64,000 bases of DNA from Citrobacter sp. (lineage in GTDB: Bacteria; Pseudomonadota; Gammaproteobacteria; Enterobacterales; Enterobacteriaceae), in NCBI GenBank assembly GCA_019415335.1, contig DXKH01000056.1:1-64000 (forward strand), given 5' to 3'. Positions 18,622 to 28,229 of this stretch are shown here, piece after piece; the stretch's first letter is position 1; the number at the start of each line of letters is the position of its first letter. The notes below the pieces were generated by a model. The model was not told the origin of the DNA. It worked only from the letters and a program-made list of their open reading frames with translations, and searched no databases. The position numbers and the translations under genes are program-made.

Positions 18622-20475
18622 TCAAAGCTTATCGAGCAGCTTCTTCACATCTTTGCCATCACGGGAATCTTTATTGCGATCCGCCCAGTCATTCAGACGA
18701 CGCTTCGCTTCATCCTGCATATGCTTACGCAGTAACTGATCCACCTGCAGATTGTAATTCAGTGACTGCCAGTTGCCGTAAACCCGCAGCGGAACCGGGG
18801 TTGCCTTCAGGAAATCGATCAGCTTGCCCTCGCCCTTCCAGCCGTCCAGTACCCGCACGTTAAACTGCGTGTCACAGGTTTGTCCGACCAGGTCGAGCGT
18901 TCCCTGACCGGTCAACGCCAGCATCGCGGACTCGCCTTCCATGTTATCCAGCGTCAGTTTACCGTTATCCAGCGTCAGGTCCGTCGCAAAGCGCGCCAGA
19001 CGGGTCGCGTTATCGAAATTTTGCATCGACTGCACATCACCGCCGCTACGTTCCACGGCCTGCTGAATCAACTGCTGGAAGTTCATGCCTTCCATCCGCG
19101 TGTCGCGCATGTCAACATGAGCTTTCCCCTGCCAGCTATGGCGGAATGACTGTGCATCAATATCCGCACCGGAGAAATCCCCCGCCAGCGACGCCTTGCC
19201 GGTCAGGGCAATCGGGTAGTTGAACGCTTTGAGGATCGTGCCAATTTCGATCTCATCCAGACGCGGCTGGAACACCATTTTCGGGGTTTGCGCACGCGTA
19301 TCCAGCGTTCCCGGCAGCGATATCGTCCCGCCGTCGAGCTTGCCTTGCAGTTCAGCGATCGTCAGCACGTCGGACTGATTGGTCATACGGCTGCTGACGT
19401 CGGTAAAATTCATCCCCCGCCAGATAACGCTATCCGCTTTCAGCGCGATATCGGCACTAAAGCCTTTCAGCCCCTGATAGGCCGGTTCATCCACCCGACT
19501 TGAAATCACCGGACGTGCCAGCGGCGGCTGACTTCCCCCCTGTTCCGTCGCACCGTTGGTACTGCCGGAATTTTCAGGCGCAGCTAACAGGTTATCCAGA
19601 TTCAGGCGGGCAAATTGCAGATTGACGAGCCACGCGGGTTGTTCCTTCAGCGTCACCTGCACGTTTCCGGTCAGGGTGCTATCGTTCGCCGTCACATTTA
19701 GCTGGCTGAAGGTGAGCGTTTTCTTCTCTTCCTGCCATTGCGCCTGCAGTTGTCCCTGCCCCTGGATGCCCTGTTTCGGCAGATCGGCACCCTGCAACTG
19801 CCAGCTTAGCTGCTGAATTCCCGCGGTTAGATTATGTGGGTAGTCGGAGGCGTCAACGGTTCCGCTGAAGGCAAGAGTAAGATCGCGCTGGTCGCGATTC
19901 ACGCGGCCTGAAAATTCGAAGGAACCGCGATGCTGCGCGTCCTGCTCCATCTGCAGACGAATATCACGAACGGTGACCTGTTCATCATTTTCATGCTGAA
20001 AGACCAGTACGCTATCCGCCACACGCAAACTGGCAACATCAAACGACCAACCGCGATCTTCGGCAACGTCCGGCAACGTGTTGTCTTTTGGGGCCACCGG
20101 GGCGTTTTCGCGGCGGACCGCTTCCGTTTGCGGCGTCAGTTGAATCACCGCGCCTTTGAGCATCACCTGTTTGACACTGAGCTGATGGCTCAGCAGCGGC
20201 CACAATGCGACATCCAGGCGCATGTTATCCGCGCGAACCAGGGGCTCACTGGCCCCTTGTGCCGTTAACACCATGCGCCCGGAGAGGATGCTGAGCTGCG
20301 GCCAGACGTGCCAGCGCAGTGGGCCGTCCAGTTGCAGTTGATAACCGCTTCGCGCAGCCACCTGTTGCACCATATAGGCACGAAAATCATTCGGATTGAC
20401 CAGCAATACTAACGCGGAGAAGCCGGCCACCAGCACGACCAGCAAAATCATCAGCGTCGTCAGAAATCGTCTCAT
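18622..20475 (-). CDS. asmA: AsmA, envelope lipid-homeostasis protein
   Basis: A 617-residue AsmA family protein (same size as E. coli AsmA) anchored by one N-terminal span (residues ~5-26, LTTLMILLVVLVAGFSALVL) with a long periplasmic beta-rich bridge-like body. AsmA was found as a suppressor of OmpF assembly mutants, and the family is now linked to phospholipid transport between membranes. The C-terminal AsmA-like segment (MDLVGQTCDTQF region to the end) is complete. It lies 21 bases downstream of dcd. Confidence 0.94.
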   Translation of the reverse strand: MRRFLTTLMILLVVLVAGFSALVLLVNPNDFRAYMVQQVAARSGYQLQLDGPLRWHVWPQLSILSGRMVLTAQGASEPLVRADNMRLDVALWPLLSHQLSVKQVMLKGAVIQLTPQTEAVRRENAPVAPKDNTLPDVAEDRGWSFDVASLRVADSVLVFQHENDEQVTVRDIRLQMEQDAQHRGSFEFSGRVNRDQRDLTLAFSGTVDASDYPHNLTAGIQQLSWQLQGADLPKQGIQGQGQLQAQWQEEKKTLTFSQLNVTANDSTLTGNVQVTLKEQPAWLVNLQFARLNLDNLLAAPENSGSTNGATEQGGSQPPLARPVISSRVDEPAYQGLKGFSADIALKADSVIWRGMNFTDVSSRMTNQSDVLTIAELQGKLDGGTISLPGTLDTRAQTPKMVFQPRLDEIEIGTILKAFNYPIALTGKASLAGDFSGADIDAQSFRHSWQGKAHVDMRDTRMEGMNFQQLIQQAVERSGGDVQSMQNFDNATRLARFATDLTLDNGKLTLDNMEGESAMLALTGQGTLDLVGQTCDTQFNVRVLDGWKGEGKLIDFLKATPVPLRVYGNWQSLNYNLQVDQLLRKHMQDEAKRRLNDWADRNKDSRDGKDVKKLLDKL

Positions 20476-20496
20476 GCTATCCTCAATGGATTGGAC

Positions 20497-21078
20497 TCAG
20501 TCTTTATCAATCCGGCTGGCGACAGCACCCTGCTGATCGCGATACTTCGCATCTTCACGACGGTTGTAAGGTCGAAGCGCAGGCCCCGAAAGCGGCTCGA
20601 AGCTCAACGCGCCGATCAGCATCCCCGGGCGCAGAGCCAGCGGTAATTTACCGGAATTATAGAACTCCAGCACGATACAGCCAGACCAGCCCGGATCGAT
20701 ACGGTGCGCGGTCACGTGGACCATCAGCCCGAGGCGCGCCAGTGAAGAGCGTCCGTCCAGCCAACCCACCAGGTCCGCGGGTAAGGTCACCGACTCATAG
20801 GTCACCGCCAGCGCCAGTTCGCCCGGATGCAGGTAAAATGCGTCGCCTTCCGCCAGGACGATCTCATCGCTCATCACGCGATCCAGCGCGGCGCTCACTT
20901 CTGCCTTCGGCCCGCTGAGATCGATAAAGGCAGCGGTATGTCCACTAAATGTACGAAATTTATTGCCCAGGCGCACATCCACCGTCGCACCATTAATGCG
21001 CTCAACGGGCGGACGCGGGTTGATCGACAAACGGCCTTCATCAAGCCAGGCTTCAATATCTCGGTCACACAGACGCAT
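20497..21078 (-). CDS. dcd: dCTP deaminase Dcd
   Basis: Deaminates dCTP to dUTP, the main route to dTMP in enterics. ATG 21078 gives the conserved 193-residue protein starting [12 protein letters not shown], with a GGAGAAAG-type ribosome site just upstream; longer in-frame starts have no support. The dUTPase-fold active-site signature [12 protein letters not shown] and the catalytic segment around [13 protein letters not shown] are intact. It follows udk by 91 bases and probably forms a pyrimidine-metabolism unit with it. Confidence 0.96.
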   Translation of the reverse strand: MRLCDRDIEAWLDEGRLSINPRPPVERINGATVDVRLGNKFRTFSGHTAAFIDLSGPKAEVSAALDRVMSDEIVLAEGDAFYLHPGELALAVTYESVTLPADLVGWLDGRSSLARLGLMVHVTAHRIDPGWSGCIVLEFYNSGKLPLALRPGMLIGALSFEPLSGPALRPYNRREDAKYRDQQGAVASRIDKD

Positions 21079-21169
21079 GGCACTTTCTCCTTTCGTGCAT
21101 CGGGCACTTAACACATTGTGCATTAAGGGCAAACCAGGTTATCACTGAACGGTACACAATTCGCCGGGC

Positions 21170-21811
21170 TTATTCAAAGAACTGACTGATTTTCGCCTTC
21201 AGAATATCAATGGCGATGCGGTTTTTCCCGCCGCGCGGCACGATAATATCCGCGTACTGTTTAGACGGTTCAATAAACTGCAGGAACATCGGACGCACGG
21301 TCTTCTGATACTGCGCCATCACGGAATCCATCGAGCGACCGCGTTCGTTAACGTCACGCTTGATACGACGCATCAGGCAGATATCCAGCGGGGTATCGAC
21401 AAAAATAGAGAAGTTCATCTCTTCGCGCAAACGCGCGTCGGTCAGCAGCAGAATCCCTTCCAGAATGATGACTTTCTTTGGCTCAACGCGAACCGTCTCT
21501 TTCATACGGGTGTGTTCGACGTAGCTGTATACCGGCAGTTCGATCGCCGAACCCCGTTTGAGGGCTTGCAGGTGCTGAAACAGCAGACTGTGATCCATCG
21601 CATTCGGATGGTCGTAGTTGGTTTTGACACGTTCTTCCATCGACAGATGGCTTTGATCTTTGTAATAGCTGTCTTCGGGAATAACGCCGATATGTTCGTC
21701 ACCGACTTGTTCACGCAACTCGCGATAAAGGGTACTGGCAATAAGACTCTTGCCGGAAGCCGATGCGCCAGCAATACCGATAATGACGCACTGATGAGAC
21801 TGATCAGTCAT
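21170..21811 (-). CDS. udk: Uridine/cytidine kinase Udk
   Basis: Phosphorylates uridine and cytidine to UMP and CMP in pyrimidine salvage. The P-loop GASASGKSL lies at residues ~14-22. The base-recognition segment YYKDQSHL, the FDHPNA-type motif (YDHPNAMD) and the phosphate-binding RRIKRD are present. The 213 residues equal the E. coli enzyme. It is the first gene of the udk-dcd-asmA group; a TATAAT-like hexamer on the minus strand at 21875-21880 may be its -10 box. Confidence 0.96.
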   Translation of the reverse strand: MTDQSHQCVIIGIAGASASGKSLIASTLYRELREQVGDEHIGVIPEDSYYKDQSHLSMEERVKTNYDHPNAMDHSLLFQHLQALKRGSAIELPVYSYVEHTRMKETVRVEPKKVIILEGILLLTDARLREEMNFSIFVDTPLDICLMRRIKRDVNERGRSMDSVMAQYQKTVRPMFLQFIEPSKQYADIIVPRGGKNRIAIDILKAKISQFFE

Positions 21812-22137
21812 AAATTTAGCGACCTGAATAACCTGGTTAGGAAGGACGACGCCGCACGGGCGTCAAACGCGGCAATTATAGGGATTTCAGTCGTACGATA
21901 CCAGTCGAGATAGCAGGGAGTGTATTTAGCGCCCACTCATTCCCTGTCGCAAATTTATTTGTTCAGATTTAGAGCAACCCGCGGAATTAACCCGATTTCG
22001 CAGTAATTAATCGCCTTATAATGTCAAATTATGCGCAACCAGGATATAAATTGTAAATTGTTTGTACTAGCATAAACAGAGATTACTACGATGCGTCCGG
22101 GCGTTCCGCGACGTTCCGGCCACTCGGAAACAGGGTA
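21812..22137. other. Divergent intergenic region udk / dgcE
   Basis: 326 bases without a supported gene. It contains a TATAAT match on the minus strand (21875-21880) facing udk, and an AT-rich segment with a TTGTTTGTACTAGCATAAA-like stretch (about 22057-22076) facing dgcE. No repeat or RNA gene is recognised. Confidence 0.35.
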
Positions 22138-25100
22138 ATGAGTAAACAATCCCAACATGTTTTAGTTACCTTGCCGCATCCTCTGCTGCGCTTCGTCAGT
22201 TTAGGACTGACGGCGTTTATTTTTACCCTTTTCTCGCTGGAATTATCCCAGTTTGGTACCCAGCTCGCCCCGCTCTGGTTTCCGACGTCGATCATGATGG
22301 TGGCCTTTTACCGCCATGCCGGACGAATGTGGCCGGGAATTGCCCTCGCCTGCTCGCTGGGAAGCATTGGCGCATCGCTGGTCCTGTTTCCGCCTGACGC
22401 GCTGAATTTTACCTACACCGCGATCAACATCATTGAAGCCGCCGTCGGCGCCATGCTGTTGCGTAAGCTGTTACCCTGGTACAACCCGCTACAGAATCTC
22501 AATGACTGGATACGCCTCGCCTTTGGCAGTGCGGTTATCCCGCCGCTGTTGGGCGGCATTCTGGTCTGGATGTTGTCACCACATGAAACGCCGCTGAAAG
22601 CGTTTCTGATTTGGGTGCTGTCGGAGTCCATTGGCGCCCTGGCGCTGGTACCATTGGGATTATTGTTCAAACCGCACTACCTGCTGCGCCACCGCAACCC
22701 GCGCCTGCTCCTTGAAACGCTGCTGACGCTGACGGTGACCTTAGTTCTGAGCTGGTTTGCCATGAAGTATGTTCCGTGGCCCTTCACATTGGTCATCGTA
22801 TTATTGATGTGGAGCGCCGTGCGTTTACCGAGGATGGAAGCCTTTCTCATCTTCCTCGCCACCGTCATGATGGTGTCACTGATGATGGCAGCCGATCCGT
22901 CGTTGCTGACCACGCCCAAAGTGCATGTGATGAACAACCTGCCGTGGCTGCCGTTCTTAATGATTCTCTTACCGGCGAACATCATGACCATGGTGATGTA
23001 TGCCTTTCGCGCCGAGCGAAAGCATATTACGGAAAGCGAAGAGCGTTTTCGCAACGCGATGGAGTATTCGGCAATCGGCATGGCGCTGGTCGGGACAGAA
23101 GGGCAATGGCTGCAGGCCAACAAAGCGTTATGCCAGTTTCTCGGCTATAACCAGGATGAATTACGCGCACTGACCTTTCAGCAACTCACCTGGCCGGAAG
23201 ATCTGAATAACGACCTGGAACAACTTACGAGGCTGGTGAGCGGCGACATTAATAGCTATTCGATGGAGAAACGCTATTACACCCGCACGGGCGAAGTCGT
23301 CTGGGCGCTGCTGGCTGTCTCGCTGGTCCGCCATCCTGACGGCACGCCGCTTTACTTTATTGCGCAAATTGAAGACATCAACGATCTCAAACATACCGAA
23401 TGGGTCAACAAACGGTTGATGGAACGCATCACGCTGGCCAATGAAGCCGGTGGTATCGGGATCTGGGAGTGGGAACTCCAGCCCGACGTTATCAGTTGGG
23501 ATCAGCGCATGTTCGAACTGTATGAGGTCCCCGCCCATGTTAAGCCCACGTGGTCGCTCTGGTACGATTGCGTGATCCCGGAGGATCGTGAGCATGCGGA
23601 AAAGGTGATTCGCGACTCATTAGCCGCGCGCCTGCCCTTTAAGCTGGAATTCCGCATTGCGGTAAAAGATGGCGTCCGTCATATCCGCTCGCTGGCGAAT
23701 CGGGTATTAAATAAAAACGGTGAAGTCGAGCGACTCCTCGGCATCAATATGGACATGACCGAAGTGAAACAGTTGAACGAAGCGCTGTTTCAGGAAAAAG
23801 AACGTCTGCACATTACGCTGGACTCCATCGGGGAAGCGGTGGTGTGTATTGATGTCGATATGAAGGTCACCTTTATGAACCCTGTCGCTGAGAAGATGAG
23901 CGGCTGGCAGCAGGAGAATGCCATTGGCGTGCCGCTGCTGACGGTGCTGCGCATCACCTTTGGTGATAACGGCCCGTTAATGGAGAACATCTACAGTGCT
24001 GATATGTCCCGTTCGGCCATCGAACAGGATGTGGTTCTCCATTGTCGCAACGGCGGCAGTTACGATATTCACTACAGCATTACCCCGCTTAGCACGCTGG
24101 ACGGCGGCAATATTGGTTCGGTGCTGGTGATTCAGGATGTCACCGAGTCGCGCAAGATGCTACGCCAACTGAGCTACAGCGCCACCCACGACGCCCTCAC
24201 CCACCTGACCAACCGGGCCAGTTTTGAGAACAAGCTGAAGCTGCTGCTGCAAACCGTACGCAGTGCGCATCAGCGTCACGCGCTGGTTTTTATCGACCTT
24301 GATCGCTTTAAAGCGGTGAACGACAGCGCCGGTCACGCTGCGGGTGATGCGCTACTGCGTGAACTGGCGCAACTGATGCTCGGCATGTTGCGTTCCAGCG
24401 ACGTGCTGGCGCGTCTGGGCGGCGATGAGTTCGGTCTGCTGCTGCCGGAGTGTAATATCGAAAGCGCGCGCTTTATCGCCACGCGGATCATTAACGCCGT
24501 CAACGATTACCACTTTATGTGGGAAGGTCGCCTGCATCGCATTGGTGCCAGCGCTGGGATCACGCTGATCGACGAAAACAACTGTCAGGCGATTGAGGTG
24601 ATGTCGCAGGCGGATATCGCCTGTTATGCCTCGAAAAATGGCGGGCGTGGTCAGGTGACCGTGTATGAGCCGCAACAAGAGCTGGCGCATCACGAACGCG
24701 CGATGATGTCGCTGGATGAGCAGTGGCGGATGATTAAAGATAATCACTTGCTGATGGTCGCCCGCGGCGTGGCGTCTCCGCGTATTCCCGAAGCACGTAA
24801 TTTCTGGTTGATCTCGCTGCGACTGTGGACCAGTGAAGGAGAAGTCATGGAAGAGCAGGCCTTCCGGGCCAGCTTAGCCGATCCCGCGCTCAACCATGCG
24901 CTGGATCGCCGCGTGCTGCATGAGTTTTTTCATCATGCAGCCCCGGCGGTTGCCAACAAAGGACTCAGCGTCGCCCTGCCCCTTTCCGTTGCCGGGTTGA
25001 CCAGTGCGACGCTAATCGATGAGCTCCTGAATCAACTGGAGCAAAGCCCCCTGCCGGGACGCCTGCTGCATCTGATTGTGCCGGCGGAAGCGCTGTTGCT

Positions 25101-25467
25101 GCATCCCCAAGAGAGCAGCGCGGCAATCCAGAAATTACGCCAGGTCGGTTGCCACATTATTGTCAGCCAGATTGGTCGCGATCTGCAGATCTTCAATCTG
25201 ATGACCAAAAGCATGGCGGATTATCTGCTGCTCGACAGTGAACTGAGCGCCAGCATTCACGGCAATATGATGGATGAGATGCTGGTATCGATTATTCAGG
25301 GGCATGCCCAACGTCTGGGGGTTAAAACCATCGCCGGGCCGGTACAAACGCCGATCGTCATGGATACGCTATCGGGCATTGGTATCGACCAGATTTATGG
25401 CGACATTATCGCCGACGCGCAGCCGCTGGATTTGTTACTCAATACCAGTTACTTCGCGATCAACTGA
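22138..25467 (+). CDS. dgcE: Diguanylate cyclase DgcE (YegE) with MASE1, PAS and degenerate EAL domains
   Basis: Makes cyclic di-GMP; in E. coli it stands at the top of the cascade that turns on CsgD and curli. The 1109 residues comprise an N-terminal MASE1 sensor of about eight spans (~20-300), three PAS/PAC modules (~305-420, 430-550, 555-680), a GGDEF domain with an intact GGDEF at 761-765 and a C-terminal EAL-like region. An RSSD inhibitory I-site lies five residues before GGDEF, so product inhibition is expected. The last ~250 residues lack an EAL signature, as in E. coli. The 3' end overlaps the convergent alkA by 33 bases. Confidence 0.94.
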   Translation: MSKQSQHVLVTLPHPLLRFVSLGLTAFIFTLFSLELSQFGTQLAPLWFPTSIMMVAFYRHAGRMWPGIALACSLGSIGASLVLFPPDALNFTYTAINIIEAAVGAMLLRKLLPWYNPLQNLNDWIRLAFGSAVIPPLLGGILVWMLSPHETPLKAFLIWVLSESIGALALVPLGLLFKPHYLLRHRNPRLLLETLLTLTVTLVLSWFAMKYVPWPFTLVIVLLMWSAVRLPRMEAFLIFLATVMMVSLMMAADPSLLTTPKVHVMNNLPWLPFLMILLPANIMTMVMYAFRAERKHITESEERFRNAMEYSAIGMALVGTEGQWLQANKALCQFLGYNQDELRALTFQQLTWPEDLNNDLEQLTRLVSGDINSYSMEKRYYTRTGEVVWALLAVSLVRHPDGTPLYFIAQIEDINDLKHTEWVNKRLMERITLANEAGGIGIWEWELQPDVISWDQRMFELYEVPAHVKPTWSLWYDCVIPEDREHAEKVIRDSLAARLPFKLEFRIAVKDGVRHIRSLANRVLNKNGEVERLLGINMDMTEVKQLNEALFQEKERLHITLDSIGEAVVCIDVDMKVTFMNPVAEKMSGWQQENAIGVPLLTVLRITFGDNGPLMENIYSADMSRSAIEQDVVLHCRNGGSYDIHYSITPLSTLDGGNIGSVLVIQDVTESRKMLRQLSYSATHDALTHLTNRASFENKLKLLLQTVRSAHQRHALVFIDLDRFKAVNDSAGHAAGDALLRELAQLMLGMLRSSDVLARLGGDEFGLLLPECNIESARFIATRIINAVNDYHFMWEGRLHRIGASAGITLIDENNCQAIEVMSQADIACYASKNGGRGQVTVYEPQQELAHHERAMMSLDEQWRMIKDNHLLMVARGVASPRIPEARNFWLISLRLWTSEGEVMEEQAFRASLADPALNHALDRRVLHEFFHHAAPAVANKGLSVALPLSVAGLTSATLIDELLNQLEQSPLPGRLLHLIVPAEALLLHPQESSAAIQKLRQVGCHIIVSQIGRDLQIFNLMTKSMADYLLLDSELSASIHGNMMDEMLVSIIQGHAQRLGVKTIAGPVQTPIVMDTLSGIGIDQIYGDIIADAQPLDLLLNTSYFAIN

Positions 25468-26304
25468 CGGCTGCCATCCCTCGGTATACCAGATGTGCAA
25501 TAGCGCATAGGAGCGCCAGGGTTTCCAGCGCTCCGCATAGCGACGGATCTGCGCGGGGGTCATCCCCGGGAAACGTTGTTTGATCAGGTAGTCGTCAGGC
25601 AAAAACACATCCTTCGCCTGCCAGCCGCGCAGGGCAAAATAGTTCGCCGTCCAGCGGCCGATCCCCGGAAATCCCTGTAGCGTTTTAATCCCCTGTTCAA
25701 TATCTTCCGGCGGCTGGATTATCAGTGTCCCGTCCCGCGCAGCCTGCGCCAGATGGATGAGCGCGTTGGCGCGCATCAGCGGCATGCCCAACGTTTTCAA
25801 CTCCAGCGGATCGGCTGCGGCGAGCTGTTCAGGCGTCGGAAAACAGACGTACTCCGGCGCGTCCGCTAACACGTCGCCATACAAACGCGCGACCTTCGAC
25901 GTCAGCTTTGCCGCCATCGCCACGCTGACCAGTTGACCCAGAATCGCGCGAACGCCCTGCTCAAAGGCATCCACCGAGCCCGGCAGGCGCAACCCCGGAC
26001 GCGCCGCGCCCAGTTCACCTAATACATGGCTGATCTGCTGCGGTTTACAGCGCAGGTCGAACAGTCGCTCCATTTTTTCAAGACAGATATCCGCGACCGG
26101 CAATAACCCGTCACTCAGCGTGACCTCAAGTGTGTGAGTGTCCGTGTCGGGGACGACCGTGATTATTCCCGAGTGTTGCCCTATCGCCAGACTCCGCGTG
26201 TAACGTAACGCTTCTACCGTTTCCACACCGCTGACCGCACGCGCGGCAAGAAAACCTAAAATCCATGACCAGTCGTACGGCGGTTGCCAGCTCAGGGTAA
26301 ACAT
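25435..26304 (-). CDS. alkA: 3-methyladenine DNA glycosylase II AlkA
   Basis: Removes alkylated purines (3-methyladenine and others) from DNA; in E. coli it is induced by methylated Ada. The helix-hairpin-helix segment FPGIGRWTANYFALRGW and the catalytic-aspartate region VFLPDD are intact. ATG 26304, after a strong AAAGGAGAAGAGG ribosome site, gives the family N-terminus MFTLSWQPPYDWSW; an upstream extension of 45 codons would run into the yegD promoter. At 289 residues it is about seven longer than E. coli AlkA at the C-terminus, and that extra tail is what overlaps dgcE. Confidence 0.95.
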   Translation of the reverse strand: MFTLSWQPPYDWSWILGFLAARAVSGVETVEALRYTRSLAIGQHSGIITVVPDTDTHTLEVTLSDGLLPVADICLEKMERLFDLRCKPQQISHVLGELGAARPGLRLPGSVDAFEQGVRAILGQLVSVAMAAKLTSKVARLYGDVLADAPEYVCFPTPEQLAAADPLELKTLGMPLMRANALIHLAQAARDGTLIIQPPEDIEQGIKTLQGFPGIGRWTANYFALRGWQAKDVFLPDDYLIKQRFPGMTPAQIRRYAERWKPWRSYALLHIWYTEGWQPSVDREVTGIE

Positions 26305-26440
26305 CCTCTTCTCCTTTTTCTGCAAACCTTCAGCATAAACGCTATTCAGGCGTTGTGCTTTGCTTTCATATTCCAGTTGTCGCGACGACAACATTTCGCT
26401 AAAGTCACGCCCCTTCTTCACTGGCATGGGGATTTTCAAG

Positions 26441-27793
26441 GTGTTTATTGGATTTGATTACGGTACCGCTAACTGCTCTGTCGCCGTCATGCGCGACGGT
26501 CAGCCGCAACTGCTGAAAATGGAAAACGGTAGTACGCTGCTACCTTCCATGCTTTGCGCGCCGACACGTGAATCGGTGAGCGAGTGGCTCTATCGCCATC
26601 ATGCTGTTCCGACACCGGACGATGAAACGCAGGCGCTGCTGCGCCGGGCTATTCGCTTCAATCGCGATGAGGATATTGACGTTCACGCCAGCAGCGTACA
26701 GTTTGGTCTGTCATCGCTTGGACACTATATTGACGACCCGAAAGAGGTGTACTTCGTTAAATCGCCGAAATCCTTCCTCGGTGCCAGCGGGCTTAAGCCA
26801 CAGCAGGTCGCGCTGTTCGAAGATTTAGTCTGCGCAATGATGCTGCACATCCGTCAACAGGCGCAAAACCAGCTCCCGGAAACCATTACCCAGGCTGTGA
26901 TTGGACGTCCCATTAACTTCCAGGGCCTGGGCGGCGATGAGGCGAACAGCCAGGCACAGGGCATTCTTGAGCGGGCGGCAAAACGAGCCGGCTTCCAGGA
27001 TGTCGTTTTCCAGTATGAGCCGGTGGCGGCAGGGCTGGATTACGAAGCGACATTGCAGGAAGAAAAACGCGTCCTGGTGGTGGATATCGGCGGGGGGACG
27101 ACCGACTGTTCGTTACTGCTGATGGGACCACAGTGGCATCACCGCGCCGACCGCGAGTCCAGCTTGTTGGGGCACAGCGGCTGTCGCGTTGGCGGGAACG
27201 ATCTGGATATCGCACTGGCCTTTAAACACCTGATGCCGCTACTCGGTATGGGGGGCGAAACGGAAAAAGGGATCGCTCTGCCGGTGCTGCCATGGTGGAA
27301 CGCGGTGGCGATCAACGATGTCCCGGCGCAAAGTGATTTCTACAGCAGCACTACGGGCCGTCTGCTGAACGACCTGATACGCGATGCCCGCGAACCAGAA
27401 CAGGTGGCACTGCTGCTGAAAGTCTGGCGTCAGCGCCTCGGCTATCGCCTGGTCCGCAGCGCCGAAGAGGGAAAAATTGCGCTGTCAGCACAACCTGACG
27501 TTAACGCGACGCTCCCGTTTATTCGCGACGATCTGGCGACCGTCATTAGTCAGCAGGGGCTGGAGAGCGCACTGGATCAGCCACTCGCGCGGATTCTGGA
27601 GCAGGTGCAACTGGCGCTGGATAACGCCCAGGAAAAGCCGGACGTCATCTATCTGACCGGCGGCAGCGCCCGCTCGCCGTTGATCAAAAAAGCTCTGACC
27701 GCCAAACTGCCAGGTATTCCTGTTGCCGGTGGCGATGACTTCGGTTCCGTCACCGCCGGTCTGGCCCGCTGGGCCGAGGTGGTATTCCGCTAA
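26441..27793 (+). CDS. yegD: Hsp70-like chaperone-family protein YegD
   Basis: Actin-like ATPase fold protein of the Hsp70 group. Phosphate-binding motifs are FIGFDYGTANCSVAV at the start and VDIGGGTTDCS in the middle (near residue 203), and the adenosine motif LTGGSARSPLIKKAL lies near the end. It lacks a substrate-binding domain, so it is an ATPase-core-only protein of unknown client. I chose GTG 26441 because it gives the 450-residue E. coli length and has GGGGA about eight bases upstream. ATG 26426 is an alternative that would add five residues. Confidence 0.88.
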   Translation: MFIGFDYGTANCSVAVMRDGQPQLLKMENGSTLLPSMLCAPTRESVSEWLYRHHAVPTPDDETQALLRRAIRFNRDEDIDVHASSVQFGLSSLGHYIDDPKEVYFVKSPKSFLGASGLKPQQVALFEDLVCAMMLHIRQQAQNQLPETITQAVIGRPINFQGLGGDEANSQAQGILERAAKRAGFQDVVFQYEPVAAGLDYEATLQEEKRVLVVDIGGGTTDCSLLLMGPQWHHRADRESSLLGHSGCRVGGNDLDIALAFKHLMPLLGMGGETEKGIALPVLPWWNAVAINDVPAQSDFYSSTTGRLLNDLIRDAREPEQVALLLKVWRQRLGYRLVRSAEEGKIALSAQPDVNATLPFIRDDLATVISQQGLESALDQPLARILEQVQLALDNAQEKPDVIYLTGGSARSPLIKKALTAKLPGIPVAGGDDFGSVTAGLARWAEVVFR

Positions 27794-27891
27794 ACGTCTC
27801 GCAAGCTGAACGCGGATGGATTGACATTAAGGTTCATGTGACTTAGTTTCAGGAGTGAGGGTTAGGGAGAGTTTCCCCTCCCCCTGGTGTC

Positions 27892-27951
27892 TTAGTAAGC
27901 CGGTAAGCTAATGACTAAGAGTATCGCCAGTATGATGACTACCTTCATCAT
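27892..27951 (-). CDS. ibs: Ibs-type toxic membrane peptide
   Basis: A 19-residue frame, MMKVVIILAILLVISLPAY, on the strand opposite Sib RNA. It has the Ibs family pattern: a charged start, one hydrophobic span and an aromatic end. Ibs peptides insert in the inner membrane and depolarise it when unrepressed. The double ATG start, the 60-base length and the full overlap by the antisense RNA match the E. coli type I loci. It is far below ordinary gene-calling length. Confidence 0.87.
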   Translation of the reverse strand: MMKVVIILAILLVISLPAY

Positions 27952-27969
27952 AACCCTTTCCTTATTTTG

Positions 27970-27994
27970 GCCCCTTCCTCGGGAGGGGCTTTCC
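27970..27994 (+). terminator. Terminator of Sib RNA
   Basis: A GC-rich hairpin, GCCCCTTC with GGAGGGGC and a short loop, is followed by TTTCCCG, matching the 3' end of known Sib RNAs. Confidence 0.7.
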
Positions 27995-28158
27995 CGTTCC
28001 AGCATCCTGCTGAAATCCGTGGCTTACCTCCTTTTTGCCGTGCCGCCACTGTAGCGCACAATTTCTCATGCGCTTTATTCGGCGATGATTGTTGCGTAAC
28101 GCCTCGCAACGCGCGTCGCCATTCGGATGAATCCGTACCGGGTTTCATAATTCCTCCA

Positions 28159-28176
28159 TTTTTCTCCCTTGATGGA
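28159..28176 (+). promoter_or_regulatory. Candidate BaeR box upstream of mdtA
   Basis: TTTTTCTCCCTTGATGGA agrees with the reported BaeR consensus TTTTTCTCCATNATTGGC at 13 of 17 defined positions, including the first nine. It lies about 55 bases before the mdtA start. Placement and similarity support control by the BaeSR pair encoded at the end of the same operon. Confidence 0.6.
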
Positions 28177-28229
28177 TGACTAAACTAGTATCATTCCGTG
28201 AAACGTTTCAGGATGAGAAACTTATAACG

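Larger units (their letters stand above)
27855..27995 (+). ncRNA. sib: Sib antitoxin small RNA
   Basis: The stretch beginning GTGAGGGTTAGGGAGAG and running through CCCTCCCCCTGGTG and CATAACCCTTTCC closely matches the E. coli Sib (QUAD) RNAs. It ends in a GC-rich hairpin (27970-27989) followed by TTTCCCG. It lies opposite the ibs reading frame, so it would base-pair with that mRNA and block translation of the toxic peptide. K-12 carries sibA and sibB in this same mdtA-upstream position; only one copy is seen here. Ends are estimated from similarity. Confidence 0.88.

Noticed and set aside
27967..28179. 70-codon plus-strand frame upstream of mdtA
   Set aside because: It begins in the Sib terminator and crosses the mdtA promoter; lacks a ribosome site and conserved features.
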